Assembly (NCBI RefSeq): GCF_008180865.1 | Contig: NZ_VTEX01000004.1 | Coordinates: 372,001-436,000, forward strand | Reading direction: 5' to 3' | Source of the DNA: Rossellomorea aquimaris | Lineage (GTDB): Bacteria > Bacillota > Bacilli > Bacillales > Bacillaceae_B | DNA length: 64,000 nucleotides | Shown: positions 18,657-28,547 of the stretch, piece after piece | Layout: every line of letters begins with the position of its first letter | How positions within the stretch are numbered: the stretch's first letter is position 1 | Notes under the pieces: model-generated | Database searches by the model: none | Told to the model about the DNA's origin: nothing | What the model saw: the letters and a program-made list of their open reading frames with translations, nothing else | Position numbers and translations under genes: made by a program

Positions 18657-21290
18657 TTAAATGGATTTGACCCATTCTTCTACAATTTGCAGGGCTTCTT
18701 CTACTTTTTCCGGGTGTTTACCCCCAGCTTGAGCCATGTCCGGACGGCCACCGCCTCCTCCACCACAGCGTGAAGCCACTTCTTTAACAAGTTTTCCAGC
18801 ATGATATCCTTTTTCGACTAAGTCCTTCGTAACTCCTGCAATGATCGTAACTTTATCGTCTCCAGTTGTTGCCAATACAATAACCCCTGAGCCCAATTTC
18901 AGTTTAAGATCATCCATCATTGTACGTAATCCATTGCTATCCCCAGCAGCCACTTTCGCGGAAAGAACATTCACCCCGTCAATGACTTTGACTTGATCCG
19001 TTAAGCTACCTGCTTCTATGTTAGACAACTTTGCGGATAATGATTCATTTTCTCTCTGAAGCTCTTTCATTTCTACTAATAAAGAGTCCACTCGGTTGAC
19101 GACTTCTTTAGGATTCGCTTTAAGTTTGCCTGCTACTTCCTTCAGTTGAGAAACTTGATCATTCAACACTTTATAAGCATTCTCTGCTGTAACAGCTTCA
19201 ATCCTTCTCGTGCCTGCTCCGATTCCACTTTCAGAAAGGATCTTAAATAACCCGATTTCAGACGTGTTTGATACATGACAGCCACCACAAAGTTCTAAGC
19301 TATATTCTCCAATCGATACGACGCGAACTTCTTCGCCGTATTTTTCACCGAATAAAGCCATAGCCCCCATCGCTTTTGCCTCTGATAATGATTTAAGGGC
19401 TGTGTTCACTGAAATAGCCTTCCAAACCTTCTCATTGACGATGGTTTCGATTCGCTCAATCTCTTCCTGGGAAACAGAACCGAAATGAGAGAAGTCGAAT
19501 CGCAGGCGATCTGGTTCCACTAATGAACCTGCCTGGTTTACATGATCTCCAAGAACATCTTTCAATGCCTGATGAAGGATGTGAGTAGCTGTGTGATTTT
19601 TCTCCACTCTTGTTCTGGATTCACGGGACACTTTCGCAAGAACTTGTGCTTTTTGCTCTAACGTACCCACTTCAACGATGGCAGAGTGAAGGTTTTGGCC
19701 ATTAGGAGCTTTTTTGACGTTTGTTACCAAAACTTTCACACCCATAGCTTCAATGTATCCTTTATCGCCGATTTGTCCTCCGCTCTCTGCGTAGAATGGT
19801 GTCTGGTCCAGAATGAATTGACATTCCTGTCCTTTATCTACTTTCGGCTGGCGTTCATTGTCAACCAACAGTTCAAGAATAGTAGCAGTCGTTTCTAACG
19901 TGTCATAACCTACAAAGTGACTTTCTACCGTGATGTCACTAAGGACTCCACCCTGCACTTGCATGCTTCCTACATCCTGGCGAGCCGATCTCGCTCTTTC
20001 ACGCTGAGCTTCCATTTCTTTTTCAAAACCATCATGATCAACTGTTAATCCTTCTTCTTCTGCATATTCTTCCGTTAATTCAACCGGGAATCCGTACGTA
20101 TCATACAAACGGAAGACATCCTCACCAGGAACGATCTTGTTACCTGCAGATTTTTGTACCTTGATGATGGAAGAAAGAATAGCAAGCCCCTCGTTCAATG
20201 TTTCGTGGAAACGATCTTCTTCATTTTTCACTACTTTTTGGATGAATTCCGCTTTTTGTTTCACTTCCGGATAGAAATCCACCATGATTTCAGAAACAAC
20301 CGGAACCAACTCATACATGAATGGACGGTTGATTTCAATTTGTTTCGCAAATCGAACCGCACGGCGAAGCAGTCTTCTTAATACATAGCCACGGCCTTCA
20401 TTGGATGGAAGTGCTCCGTCACCGATAGCGAAGGAAACCGTTCTGATATGATCAGCGATGACCTTGAACGCTACGTCTATGTCACTGTCTTTTCCGTAAG
20501 ACTTACCGGAAATTTCTTCTGTCGCCTTTATGATCGGAATGAATAAATCGGTATCAAAGTTTGTAGGTACTTCTTGTACGACACATGCCATACGTTCAAG
20601 TCCCATACCGGTATCGATATTCTTCTTAGGGAGCGGAGTGTACGTTCCGTCAGGGTTATGATTGAATTGTGAGAACACAAGATTCCATACCTCAAGGTAA
20701 CGATCATTCTCTCCACCCGGATATAATTCAGGGTCTTCAGGATTGTCCCCATATTCCGGCCCGCGATCGTAGAAAATTTCTGTATTCGGGCCACTTGGAC
20801 CTTCTCCGATATCCCAGAAGTTCCCTTCAATTCGGATGATTCGTTCAGCTGGTACGCCTACTTTTTTGTTCCAGATGTCAAATGCTTCATGATCTTCGGG
20901 GTGAATGGTAACGGAAAGCTTCTCGGGATCAAAGCCGACCCATTTCGCGTCGGTCAAAAATTCCCAAGCCCATTCAATTGCTTCTACTTTAAAATATTCT
21001 CCGATCGAGAAGTTTCCAAGCATTTCGAAAAAAGTGTGATGACGTGCTGTTTTCCCTACATTTTCAATATCATTTGTACGAATCGACTTTTGGGCATTCA
21101 CGATTCTTGGATTTTGAGGGATGACACGTCCATCAAAATATTTCTTTAATGTCGCTACCCCACTATTGATCCATAAAAGGGACGGATCCTCATGCGGAAC
21201 CAATGATGCACTTGGTTCCACCCCGTGTCCTTTTTCTTGAAAGAAATCTAAAAACTTCTGACGAATTTCTGCGCCTGTTAATTTGTTCAT
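18657..21290 (-). CDS. alaS: Alanyl-tRNA synthetase
   Basis: 877 aa from the ATG at 21290 (upstream frame reads into the T-box terminator). Class IIc catalytic core from [17 protein letters not shown], editing domain with the zinc-site HTATHILH (about 560-567) and the CGGCH motif (about 665), a coiled linker, and the C-terminal Gly-rich DHHA1 domain ([15 protein letters not shown]). It charges tRNA-Ala and removes Ser/Gly errors. It is controlled by the T-box leader upstream. Confidence 0.97.
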   Translation of the reverse strand: MNKLTGAEIRQKFLDFFQEKGHGVEPSASLVPHEDPSLLWINSGVATLKKYFDGRVIPQNPRIVNAQKSIRTNDIENVGKTARHHTFFEMLGNFSIGEYFKVEAIEWAWEFLTDAKWVGFDPEKLSVTIHPEDHEAFDIWNKKVGVPAERIIRIEGNFWDIGEGPSGPNTEIFYDRGPEYGDNPEDPELYPGGENDRYLEVWNLVFSQFNHNPDGTYTPLPKKNIDTGMGLERMACVVQEVPTNFDTDLFIPIIKATEEISGKSYGKDSDIDVAFKVIADHIRTVSFAIGDGALPSNEGRGYVLRRLLRRAVRFAKQIEINRPFMYELVPVVSEIMVDFYPEVKQKAEFIQKVVKNEEDRFHETLNEGLAILSSIIKVQKSAGNKIVPGEDVFRLYDTYGFPVELTEEYAEEEGLTVDHDGFEKEMEAQRERARSARQDVGSMQVQGGVLSDITVESHFVGYDTLETTATILELLVDNERQPKVDKGQECQFILDQTPFYAESGGQIGDKGYIEAMGVKVLVTNVKKAPNGQNLHSAIVEVGTLEQKAQVLAKVSRESRTRVEKNHTATHILHQALKDVLGDHVNQAGSLVEPDRLRFDFSHFGSVSQEEIERIETIVNEKVWKAISVNTALKSLSEAKAMGAMALFGEKYGEEVRVVSIGEYSLELCGGCHVSNTSEIGLFKILSESGIGAGTRRIEAVTAENAYKVLNDQVSQLKEVAGKLKANPKEVVNRVDSLLVEMKELQRENESLSAKLSNIEAGSLTDQVKVIDGVNVLSAKVAAGDSNGLRTMMDDLKLKLGSGVIVLATTGDDKVTIIAGVTKDLVEKGYHAGKLVKEVASRCGGGGGGRPDMAQAGGKHPEKVEEALQIVEEWVKSI

Positions 21291-21317
21291 TTTCAAGCTT
21301 CCTCCTTTATATGTATG

Positions 21318-21600
21318 GTTAAAAAAGAATACAAAAAAGCCCTCATCCCTAAAACAGGGACGAGAGCTGTTTCTCGCGGTACCACCCTGGTTATGAATAA
21401 AGGAAAGCCCTTCCGCTTTTCTTTTATTCATCCCTCAAAACACCTTAACGCGGATATACGGCAGGCTTTACCTGCACTCAGGATTAGCATTCGGTTATCC
21501 TTCATCTAAAATCCCTTACAGCCTGGGGGATTCCTCTCTGGTAGATGGACTATAACGTACTCGATCCTTCATAGCTTTCATTTTATACGAATACTTGTAT
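21318..21600 (-). promoter_or_regulatory. T-box riboswitch leader of alaS (Ala specifier GCU)
   Basis: The minus strand carries the T-box core AGGGTGGTACCGCG (21375-21388) and a terminator helix ending in a T-run (21333-21370). Stem I has lower helix AGGAT / ATCCT and upper helix GTTAT / ATAAC; the 3' side of the loop between them reads CGAATGCTA, placing an Ala GCU specifier at 21486-21488. Uncharged tRNA-Ala should therefore favour antitermination of alaS. Confidence 0.93.
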
Positions 21601-21607
21601 ATGTTGG

Positions 21608-21636
21608 ATTATAGAAATATTCACTGTATTTGTCAA
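21608..21636 (-). promoter_or_regulatory. Consensus sigma-A promoter of alaS
   Basis: TTGACA (21631-21636), 17-base spacer and TATAAT (21608-21613) on the minus strand, both hexamers perfect, directly upstream of the T-box. Confidence 0.92.
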
Positions 21637-21657
21637 TGTTGATTCTTAATTTTTCAG

Positions 21658-22737
21658 CTAATCTTCCCCTGCTGCATGAATGAAATGGGTTCGTCCATGT
21701 AAAATCGCTACTTTTACCACAGCTAAAAAAGGTACTGCAACAATCATTCCGATCACACCCCCTACTTCACCACCAATGATAAGGGCAGCCATAATAAACA
21801 GAGGATGCATATGAAGGCTTTTTCCCACAATGAGGGGCGATAAGATATTGCCCTCCAGGAATTGGAGAACTACGACCATGATGACGACATATATCATCAT
21901 ATTGACAGAGATCGTACTTGCCACAATGGCTGCTGGAACCGCTCCGATAATCGGTCCGAAATAGGGGATTACATTGGTTACTCCAATGATCAATCCGAGG
22001 ATCAAGGGATACTTCATACCGATCAACCAGAGTGTTAATGCTGAAAGTCCCCCAATGATCAAACAAACTAAAAGCTGTCCCCGGATATAGCCTCCCAGCG
22101 ATTCATCCACATCCTTTGAAAATGAAATCGCGCTGTTCCTCCATTTTTTTGGTGTAAGCTGCCACAGGAATTTTTTCACTTTCGTAATATCCTTTAATAA
22201 ATAAAAGGATACAAAGGGAATTATCGCAACAAGCAGCAAGCTGTTCATAAACTTCATCACAGTGGCCAGAACGACTGCGACAAGCCCCGTCAACCAGGCT
22301 TCGATCCCGTCAATTCTTTCCTCTAATTGAGATTGTATTCCATCAGGCCAAGTGGAGGTCTCGCTTTGCACATAGTCCAGCCACCTCTGGTATTGTTTTG
22401 TAAAAAGTGGCGCATTCTCTGATAAATCTTTCAGCTGATGTATGATGATTGGAGTCCCCTTATAGACCGCATACCCTAATCCTCCGAAGAAAAGGATGTA
22501 GATGAGCATGATTGCTATCCCCCTATGAATGCCCGCCTCATGGATTTTTTCTACTATTGGATGAAGCAAATAGGCAATGAATCCCCCTATCAAAAAGGGT
22601 AGGAGCGAAAAGAACAATACTTCCAGGACCGGATGCCATACAGGCTTTAATAAGTAGAGAATATATAGGAATATAGCAAGAATAAGAGCTATTGAAAGTC
22701 GGTACAACCATTTGGCATAGGGTCTCTTTTCCATCAT
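21658..22737 (-). CDS. yrrI: AI-2E family transporter (YrrI)
   Basis: 359 aa with about eight predicted transmembrane helices and the conserved C-terminal NVIPYFGPIIGAVPAAI segment of the family. A GGGAGTG ribosome-binding site precedes two adjacent ATGs. Family members include AI-2 exporters and Na+/H+ antiporters, so the substrate cannot be assigned. It sits directly upstream of alaS as in B. subtilis. Confidence 0.85.
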   Translation of the reverse strand: MMEKRPYAKWLYRLSIALILAIFLYILYLLKPVWHPVLEVLFFSLLPFLIGGFIAYLLHPIVEKIHEAGIHRGIAIMLIYILFFGGLGYAVYKGTPIIIHQLKDLSENAPLFTKQYQRWLDYVQSETSTWPDGIQSQLEERIDGIEAWLTGLVAVVLATVMKFMNSLLLVAIIPFVSFYLLKDITKVKKFLWQLTPKKWRNSAISFSKDVDESLGGYIRGQLLVCLIIGGLSALTLWLIGMKYPLILGLIIGVTNVIPYFGPIIGAVPAAIVASTISVNMMIYVVIMVVVLQFLEGNILSPLIVGKSLHMHPLFIMAALIIGGEVGGVIGMIVAVPFLAVVKVAILHGRTHFIHAAGED

Positions 22738-22866
22738 CTACACTCCCTTCTCTTCTATATTGTTGGAAGATAGAAGGGTATTTTATTCATTGGACTTAAA
22801 CAAAACGTGATGGGCGGCTTGGGCATACCCGACAATAAATCGTGGGGATGTAAGGAGCGAGAGCCT

Positions 22867-22966
22867 TTTCGCTGATATATTTAAAATTCCGCTGATAAAG
22901 CTGGGATTTCGCTGATATATCGGAAATTTCGCTGATAAAAGTGAGATTCCGCTGATATCCAAATAG
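22867..22966. repeat. Five tandem 20-bp repeats (TTYCGCTGATA)
   Basis: GCTGAT occurs at 22871, 22891, 22911, 22931 and 22951, exactly 20 bases apart, each within TTYCGCTGATAWA; the remaining seven bases of each unit vary. Versions followed by TAT and by TAAA alternate along the first four units. The array lies in the gene-free stretch 22738-23078 between yrrI and yrzQ. The rest of that stretch shows only a terminator at its end. Confidence 0.85.
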
Positions 22967-23041
22967 CAGCTGCTATATCAATAAAGAATTAGTGATTTTT
23001 TCTTCTGATCTAAGTTCTCTTCATATAAAACACCAGGAAAT

Positions 23042-23073
23042 AAAAAAAGACTGACCCGAAAGTCAGCCTTTTT
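23042..23073 (-). terminator. Terminator after yrzQ
   Basis: GGCTGAC / GTCAGTC stem with a short loop and a T7 run on the minus strand; the A/T runs on both sides make it potentially bidirectional. Confidence 0.75.
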
Positions 23074-23078
23074 AGCTG

Positions 23079-23210
23079 TTAAAAAAGTTTCTTTACTTGT
23101 TTACGAATTCGTTTCATTTGTCTTTGGTTCATCATATTGGATCTTTGTGAATAGATAGAAGCAGCGATTCCTGCTCCAAAACCAACGATGGATGCAAATG
23201 TTTTGTTCAA
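23079..23210 (-). CDS. yrzQ: YrzQ-like small protein (DUF3918)
   Basis: 43 aa from a TTG at 23210 with GAAGAGGTG upstream. N-terminal hydrophobic Gly/Ala-rich segment (FASIVGFGAGIAASIY) and a basic C-terminus (MNQRQMKRIRKQVKKLF), the family layout. It lies between yrzR and yrrI as in B. subtilis. The function is unknown; it is probably a membrane-anchored micro-protein. Confidence 0.75.
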   Translation of the reverse strand: MNKTFASIVGFGAGIAASIYSQRSNMMNQRQMKRIRKQVKKLF

Positions 23211-23225
23211 GAAAGACACCTCTTC

Positions 23226-23411
23226 CTAGCTTAGTCGGCGTTCTTCCTCATCAAACAAGTCGTCTAAGGAGCTCAGTGATCCATCCTCTTCCACTTGATG
23301 AGTATGAATGACTCCCTTTGACAATGAAAGCTCTATATAGCAACCCCAGCAATAATATTGGTTGATGCCGATCTTTCCGATATCTTTGCTCTGACAATTT
23401 GGACACTTCAT
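23226..23411 (-). CDS. yrzR: Zinc-ribbon protein, YrzR-like
   Basis: 61 aa with two CxxC pairs (CPNCQ at 3-6, CWGC at 22-25) forming a probable zinc ribbon, followed by an acidic C-terminal tail. It starts at ATG 23411 and is followed after 15 bases by yrzQ. The product may be nucleic-acid or protein binding; no specific role is known. The 195 bases before bioB hold nothing I can assign. Confidence 0.72.
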   Translation of the reverse strand: MKCPNCQSKDIGKIGINQYYCWGCYIELSLSKGVIHTHQVEEDGSLSSLDDLFDEEERRLS

Positions 23412-23606
23412 CGGTAAGGTTCACCTCTATTACACCAAACCTGGTGTGTATTCCCTACCATCATGACCAATCCGAGCTCTTTTTATACTTGTTCAATGAG
23501 AATATCCGCCCAAACGATGTTTAATCACCGTTCTTATATAGTGTGGGATATTTTCTTGATTTCATAAGGAGTAACCTTTTCCAAAGCACCCACCTAAATT
23601 TATTTA

Positions 23607-24605
23607 TTATGTTGTCTGCTCACTTACTTCCTTCACATAATCAACCTCAAACCCCAGATCTTCAAGCATTTGGTGATCGGCTGTACCTTCCTGGCCGGCT
23701 GTCGTTAAGTAATCACCAACGAAAATCGAGTTTGCCGGATAAAGGCCCAGTGGCTGCAAACTGCGCAGATTCACTTCCCGTCCCCCTGAAATACGGATCT
23801 CTTTTGTCGGGTTGATGAAGCGCATTAAACAAAGAACCTTCAAACAATATCTCGGATCGAGGTCGTTTGTTCCTTCAAGAGGTGTACCATCTATAGCATG
23901 TAAAAAATTCACTGGAATGGAGTCGGCATCCAACACCTTTAAGCTGCGGGACATATCAACCACATCCTGCAATGTCTCTTTCATGCCGACAATGATTCCC
24001 GAACAGGGAGAAATCCCTTGTGCTTTCGCTTGTTCAACGGTGTTCACCCTGTCTTCATATGTATGGGAAGTGGTGATATTTTCATGATGGTTCTCTGAAG
24101 TATTGATGTTATGGTTATAACGGTCGACCCCTGCTTCCTTTAACCGTTTCGCCTGATCGTCTTTTAATAAGCCTAAACATGCACATACTTTTAAGTTATA
24201 CTGCTCTTTGATTTCCTTTACTGCCGAAACCACATGATCGACTTCACGATTGCTCGGGCCTCTTCCACTCGCCACAATACAATATGTTCCCACATTTAGC
24301 TGGTGAGCATTTTGGGCTCCTTTTAATATTGTCTCTTTATCCACCATGCGATATTTCTCGATCGGAGCATTTGAAACAATGGACTGTGAACAATATCCGC
24401 AGTTTTCAGGGCATAAACCTGATTTCGTATTGATGATCATATTCAATTTCACTTTGTTCCCATAATAATGTTTTCGAATCAGGTAAGCGCTATGCAATAA
24501 TTCCAGAAACTCATCATCAGGACTTTGTAAAATCGATAAAGCCTCTTCGTTTGTGATTTCTTCTCCCTCGATCACTCCAAGTGCCAGTTCCTTCCACGTT
24601 TTCAT
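23607..24605 (-). CDS. bioB: Biotin synthase BioB
   Basis: 332 aa radical-SAM enzyme. It has the CPENCGYCSQS cluster motif (CxxxCxxC), further conserved Cys residues for the second [2Fe-2S] cluster, YNHNINTS and the terminal Arg-containing GGREVNLR. It inserts sulfur into dethiobiotin to give biotin. It is second in a two-gene operon with the importer bioY under a BirA box; no other biotin pathway gene is in the window. Confidence 0.95.
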   Translation of the reverse strand: MKTWKELALGVIEGEEITNEEALSILQSPDDEFLELLHSAYLIRKHYYGNKVKLNMIINTKSGLCPENCGYCSQSIVSNAPIEKYRMVDKETILKGAQNAHQLNVGTYCIVASGRGPSNREVDHVVSAVKEIKEQYNLKVCACLGLLKDDQAKRLKEAGVDRYNHNINTSENHHENITTSHTYEDRVNTVEQAKAQGISPCSGIIVGMKETLQDVVDMSRSLKVLDADSIPVNFLHAIDGTPLEGTNDLDPRYCLKVLCLMRFINPTKEIRISGGREVNLRSLQPLGLYPANSIFVGDYLTTAGQEGTADHQMLEDLGFEVDYVKEVSEQTT

Positions 24606-24622
24606 GTGAAATTCCTCCCCTT

Positions 24623-25219
24623 TTATGCCGCTCTTTTTATATTCTTAAATGTACTCTTTGACAGGACCGATTTCTCCAGGCGATGAGCCATAATTCCTGC
24701 ACACACGGCTAATATGATATCCTTCGGTAAAGGAACCACCATCCAGGCCCATGCAAGTTTATATGTAAATCCTTCAGGAGCTGCAGCCCAAAGCTTGTAT
24801 GCTGCATACATCCAGTTCGTACCAACCACATAATTGACAGTCATCCCGACTAGCGCCGCGAAAATGTAGACCTTGATTCCTTTATGTTTTTCTACGATTT
24901 TACCTGTAATGTATGCTGTGAAAATAAACGAAACGATAAATCCGAATGTCGGGCTCACAATAGAGGATAATCCTGCTCCAAATCGTGCAAATACCGGAAC
25001 ACCCACGAGTCCCACCAGTGCGTATACTGTCATGGAAATCGCCCCGACCCTGCTTCCAAGGATCGCCCCTGCTAAAATGGCGAAGAACGTTTGTAACGTA
25101 ATGGGAACGCCGCCCACTACCATAAAAGGTACGAATGTCGTGATGTTGGCACCTATCGCCATAAGTGCAACAAACATCCCTGCCAGTGTAAGATCGATTG
25201 TCCTTAATTTTCTGTTCAT
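24623..25219 (-). CDS. bioY: Biotin transporter BioY (ECF S-component)
   Basis: 198 aa with about six transmembrane helices and the family segments LTLAGMFVALMAIGANI, GGVPITLQTFFAILAG and GLVGVPVFA. The S-component binds biotin in the membrane; energy-coupling ATPases are encoded elsewhere. Promoter and BirA operator lie immediately upstream. Confidence 0.93.
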   Translation of the reverse strand: MNRKLRTIDLTLAGMFVALMAIGANITTFVPFMVVGGVPITLQTFFAILAGAILGSRVGAISMTVYALVGLVGVPVFARFGAGLSSIVSPTFGFIVSFIFTAYITGKIVEKHKGIKVYIFAALVGMTVNYVVGTNWMYAAYKLWAAAPEGFTYKLAWAWMVVPLPKDIILAVCAGIMAHRLEKSVLSKSTFKNIKRAA

Positions 25220-25261
25220 CTGTCTTCCCCCATCTGTCTTTTTTCTACAAGATAAGGATAT

Positions 25262-25308
25262 CGCTTTCTTTAAATATATGTCAACTTAAATTTATTTATA
25301 GTTAACAA
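25262..25308 (-). promoter_or_regulatory. BirA operator and promoter of bioY-bioB
   Basis: On the minus strand TTGTTAAC (25301-25308) and GTTGACAT (25279-25286) are separated by 14 bases, the spaced dyad of Bacillus BirA boxes. The right half overlaps a -35 TTGACA (25280-25285), with a possible -10 TATCCT 18 bases on (25262 onwards downstream). Biotin-loaded BirA should block this promoter. Confidence 0.8.
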
Positions 25309-25391
25309 TAATTGTTACTAATAAGTCCAATTCGTAAAGATTGATCTTTTTAACAGAAGATCTGCTTGGTTCTGTCCATTAGTGTGTGAAG

Positions 25392-25511
25392 GATGGTGAG
25401 GGGAACCGCTCCGCTTTCCGCGGACGTTCGGCCGAGCCTCCTCAGCTTAGCCGAACGGGGTCTCGGCACGCCCGTACTTCCGCAGGTGTCTACGCAGTTC
25501 CCCTCACCATC
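25392..25511. repeat. Palindromic intergenic repeat, family A, copy 2
   Basis: A 120-base unit with 18-base terminal inverted repeats (one mismatch), matching the copy at 4246-4364 in orientation and inner blocks (GTTCGGCCGAGCCTCCTCAG; GGGTCTCGGCACG). The similarity continues to the right through CGTGACAGAG. The stretch 25512-25843 between the A and B repeats shows nothing I can assign. Confidence 0.87.
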
Positions 25512-25843
25512 TATAAGAAAATCGCGTGACAGAGATTAAAAGTGACAAAAACAATCTATAGAAAACAGAATTTCATTACACTATTGAAGGCGACCACTGC
25601 CCTTCACTAGAGGTAATTTAACGCGGAGCAAAAAAGATTATGTACAGATAAGATTATTTTTCGATCCTATTTTTTTGTCATTCAAGGAAAGGATATAGCT
25701 AATCCTGCAGTTAACATTTGGTACCATACACAGACGAATTAAAGGAATTGATTAACCAATTGAAAGTAAGTCCACTGTTCTTCCAAATTATGAGTTAACA
25801 TAATATTTTTACTCTTTTGTATATAATTTGTTTATCTATACTT

Positions 25844-25982
25844 GCACAGAGTGGATTGTAGCGGAAGGCACTTGACTCCTGCGGGAAATAGAGGAAAGGT
25901 CGAGACCCCGCAGGGCAAAAGCCCGAGGAGGCTTGACTTCCTCCCCGAGGAAAGCAAGTGCCTGGAGCGGAAAGGAACGGTC
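25844..25982. repeat. Palindromic intergenic repeat, family B, copy 2
   Basis: The better-preserved copy: GGCACTTG pairs with CAAGTGCC, CCTGCGGG with CCCGCAGG-type blocks, and a small GGGC-AAAA-GCCC hairpin is in the centre. It matches 4586-4722 in orientation. It lies 333 bases after a family A copy. Confidence 0.87.
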
Positions 25983-26083
25983 TATGTTTTCCTATGTTTT
26001 TGACTAACATTCATTCAAAAGATAAATTTACTTCTCCTGACCTGACTCAGCATAATCAGTGGAAGAGATTCCAAAAGAGTGTA

Positions 26084-26141
26084 TAGAAAAAGGTCAACGA
26101 ATGAATAATTTCTCCAGGAGAAATATTCATTCGTTGACCTT
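26084..26141 (-). terminator. Terminator after recD2
   Basis: Long stem starting AAGGTCAACGAATGAATA with its complement, overlapping the recD2 stop codon and followed by a T-run on the minus strand. Confidence 0.85.
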
Positions 26142-28530
26142 ATGCTTTCATGAAATCATAGGGGCTGATGCCTTCCATTCCAATCATTGGATCCTCATTC
26201 AGCAAGATTTCTTCTATGGGTAAGTCTTCTTCAGAAGAAATTGCCGTGTTCTTTGCAGCGGTTAAACCGTTCAGTTTTTCGCTTAGGGTTGTTTTGCGGA
26301 GAAAATCATCTTCTCTCTCAACTCCAAGCGTAAAAGCATCAAGCTCCCCACAAAGAATGAGGAATTGCTTGCTCCTGGTAATGGCAGTGTAAAGAAGATT
26401 CCTTCTCAGCATCCGATAATAGCTTTTCACGACAGGTAAGATCACAATGGGAAACTCACTTCCTTGTGACTTATGAATCGAGCAGCAATACGCATGGGTA
26501 ATTTGCATGAGATCTTGTCTCGTATAGGTGACCTCATTTCCTTCATATGAAACAATGATCATATCTTGCTTCTCAGTGTTTTCCTTCGCATAAAAGATCG
26601 AGACGATTTCACCGATATCCCCGTTGAAAACATTGTTTTCAGGTTGATTGACAAGTTGAAGAACCTTATCCCCAATACGATATTTCACATCTCCAAATGC
26701 GATCTCTTTCCGGGTACCGTCATTGCTATTGAAGATTTCCTGAAGGAGTTCATTCAATCGATCGATACCTGCAGGGCCGCGATACATAGGAGCAAGGACC
26801 TGTATATCTCTCGGGGAGTACCCTTTTTTCTTGGCGTTCTCAACGACTTTTTGAACGACTTCGGATATTTGATTGGTTCTGCATGGAAAGAAGGATCGAT
26901 CTTTTTGCTGTTTGGTCAGATCTGCAGGAACCTGTCCCCTTTTCATATAGTGAGCAAGTTCAATAATGGAAGAGCCCTCTTCCTGTCTATAAATATCCGT
27001 TAACCTGACTGTCGGCACCACTTCCGATTTCAATAGATCCTTTAGTACCTGGCCGGGACCTACAGACGGTAATTGATCCTCATCCCCGACAAATATCACT
27101 TGAATATCTTCAGGCAGGGCCTTCAATAATTGATGGGCAAGCCATGTGTCGACCATGGACACTTCATCCACAATTAACAACTTCCCTTCAATAGCACGTT
27201 CTTCATCACTCTGAAATCCTTCTTGACCGTTCCAGCCTAGAAGACGGTGAATCGTCATGGCAGGGAGGCCCGTGGATTCTGTCATTCTCTTCGCCGCTCG
27301 ACCAGTCGGGGCTGTCAGTAAGACAGGGAAGGGTTCATCTTTGTAATCCTTGGGATCCAAGGAGCAGCCATGGAGATCAGCAAACAGCTCGACAATCCCC
27401 TGAATGACGGTCGTCTTACCTGTTCCGGGTCCACCGGTCAACAGGAGCATGGGAGACATCAACGCTGTTTCGATGGCTTGTTTTTGGGAAGGTGCGTATT
27501 GAACTCCCAGTCGGTCCTCCAGTGCTCCAAGTGACAGAAGAAATTCGGATTGAGGAAATTGATCTTCATATTGGGTTTGAGACAAAATCTTTTCGATGTT
27601 TGTCACGATCCCTTTTTCCGAGAAGTAAAGAGAAGGAACATACACTTTTGTGCCTTCTCCAATGACTTTCCCCTCTTCCTCCAAAGAAACCAGTTGACTG
27701 GATATTTCAGTGTAATCGACCTTTTCGGGCTGACTTTTCTCAAGGAGCTCCTTCACCGTTACAATGAGTTCTTCTGCCTCGAGATACACATGGCCCTGCT
27801 TTACACATGTTTGTTCAAGGGTGTACAAACAGCCTGCTTTGATCCGGTCGGGATGACTGCCTGTCAAACCAATCTTAGAACCAATCTCATCGGCCCGGGT
27901 AAAGCCGATTCCTTCAATATCTTCCACGAGCTTATAGGGGTTATTTTGAATGATCTCAAGCGCCTGCTCTTTATAGGCTTGATAGACCTTCATGGAAATT
28001 TGAGGTCCAAACCCCAGATCATTCAGCATGATCATGACCCGCTCCAAGCCTTGATGCTCGGAAAGCGTATCATAAATACTTTTCGCCTTTTCCTTTGGAA
28101 GCTTTGGAATTTCATCAAGGAGGCTTGGATTTTCGAGTATTTTGGTAATGGCATTTTCCCCGATATGTTCCACAATTTTCTCAGCTGTTTTCTTCCCGAT
28201 TCCTTTAAATAAATCACTTGATAAATAATGGACGACACCTTGTGTGGTTTGTGGGATTTCTTTCTTGAAATGCTTTGCATGAAACTGCATGCCAAACTTT
28301 GGGTGCTCTTGAAACCTCCCGTAAAACACGTAGGTCTCATCTTCATGAATCTTAGGAAAATTCCCGGTTACGACCGCTTCTTTGTCTTCATAAGTATCAT
28401 TCGTTTCATCTACCCGGATACGGACGACGGTATAGAGATTTTCCTCATTATGAAAAATCGTGACAAGGTGCCTTCCTTTTATATAGATTTCTTCCTCACC
28501 AAACAGCTTTAAAGAATCTTGCTGGCTCAA
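26140..28530 (-). CDS. recD2: RecD2-like ATP-dependent DNA helicase (YrrC)
   Basis: 796 aa from a TTG at 28530 with AGGAGG nine bases upstream. N-terminal region with OB-like and tandem helix-hairpin-helix parts (GIGKKTAEKIVEHIG; GIGFTRADEIGSKIG), then SF1B motor with Walker A GGPGTGKTT, Walker B DEVSMVD, GDEDQLPSVGPG and the C-terminal HKSQGSEF and YTAITRSK motifs. A 5'-3' helicase acting in DNA repair and replication-fork maintenance without RecBC. Confidence 0.93.
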   Translation of the reverse strand: MSQQDSLKLFGEEEIYIKGRHLVTIFHNEENLYTVVRIRVDETNDTYEDKEAVVTGNFPKIHEDETYVFYGRFQEHPKFGMQFHAKHFKKEIPQTTQGVVHYLSSDLFKGIGKKTAEKIVEHIGENAITKILENPSLLDEIPKLPKEKAKSIYDTLSEHQGLERVMIMLNDLGFGPQISMKVYQAYKEQALEIIQNNPYKLVEDIEGIGFTRADEIGSKIGLTGSHPDRIKAGCLYTLEQTCVKQGHVYLEAEELIVTVKELLEKSQPEKVDYTEISSQLVSLEEEGKVIGEGTKVYVPSLYFSEKGIVTNIEKILSQTQYEDQFPQSEFLLSLGALEDRLGVQYAPSQKQAIETALMSPMLLLTGGPGTGKTTVIQGIVELFADLHGCSLDPKDYKDEPFPVLLTAPTGRAAKRMTESTGLPAMTIHRLLGWNGQEGFQSDEERAIEGKLLIVDEVSMVDTWLAHQLLKALPEDIQVIFVGDEDQLPSVGPGQVLKDLLKSEVVPTVRLTDIYRQEEGSSIIELAHYMKRGQVPADLTKQQKDRSFFPCRTNQISEVVQKVVENAKKKGYSPRDIQVLAPMYRGPAGIDRLNELLQEIFNSNDGTRKEIAFGDVKYRIGDKVLQLVNQPENNVFNGDIGEIVSIFYAKENTEKQDMIIVSYEGNEVTYTRQDLMQITHAYCCSIHKSQGSEFPIVILPVVKSYYRMLRRNLLYTAITRSKQFLILCGELDAFTLGVEREDDFLRKTTLSEKLNGLTAAKNTAISSEEDLPIEEILLNEDPMIGMEGISPYDFMKA

Positions 28531-28547
28531 ATCAGTGAACCTCCTAA

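Noticed and set aside
22867..22966. CRISPR array
   Set aside because: Units are 20 bases with only ~11-13 conserved, no 28-36-base repeat/spacer pattern and no cas genes.
27550..28212. 220-codon plus-strand frame inside recD2
   Set aside because: Antisense to a conserved helicase gene; composition is not protein-like and no ribosome-binding site is visible.
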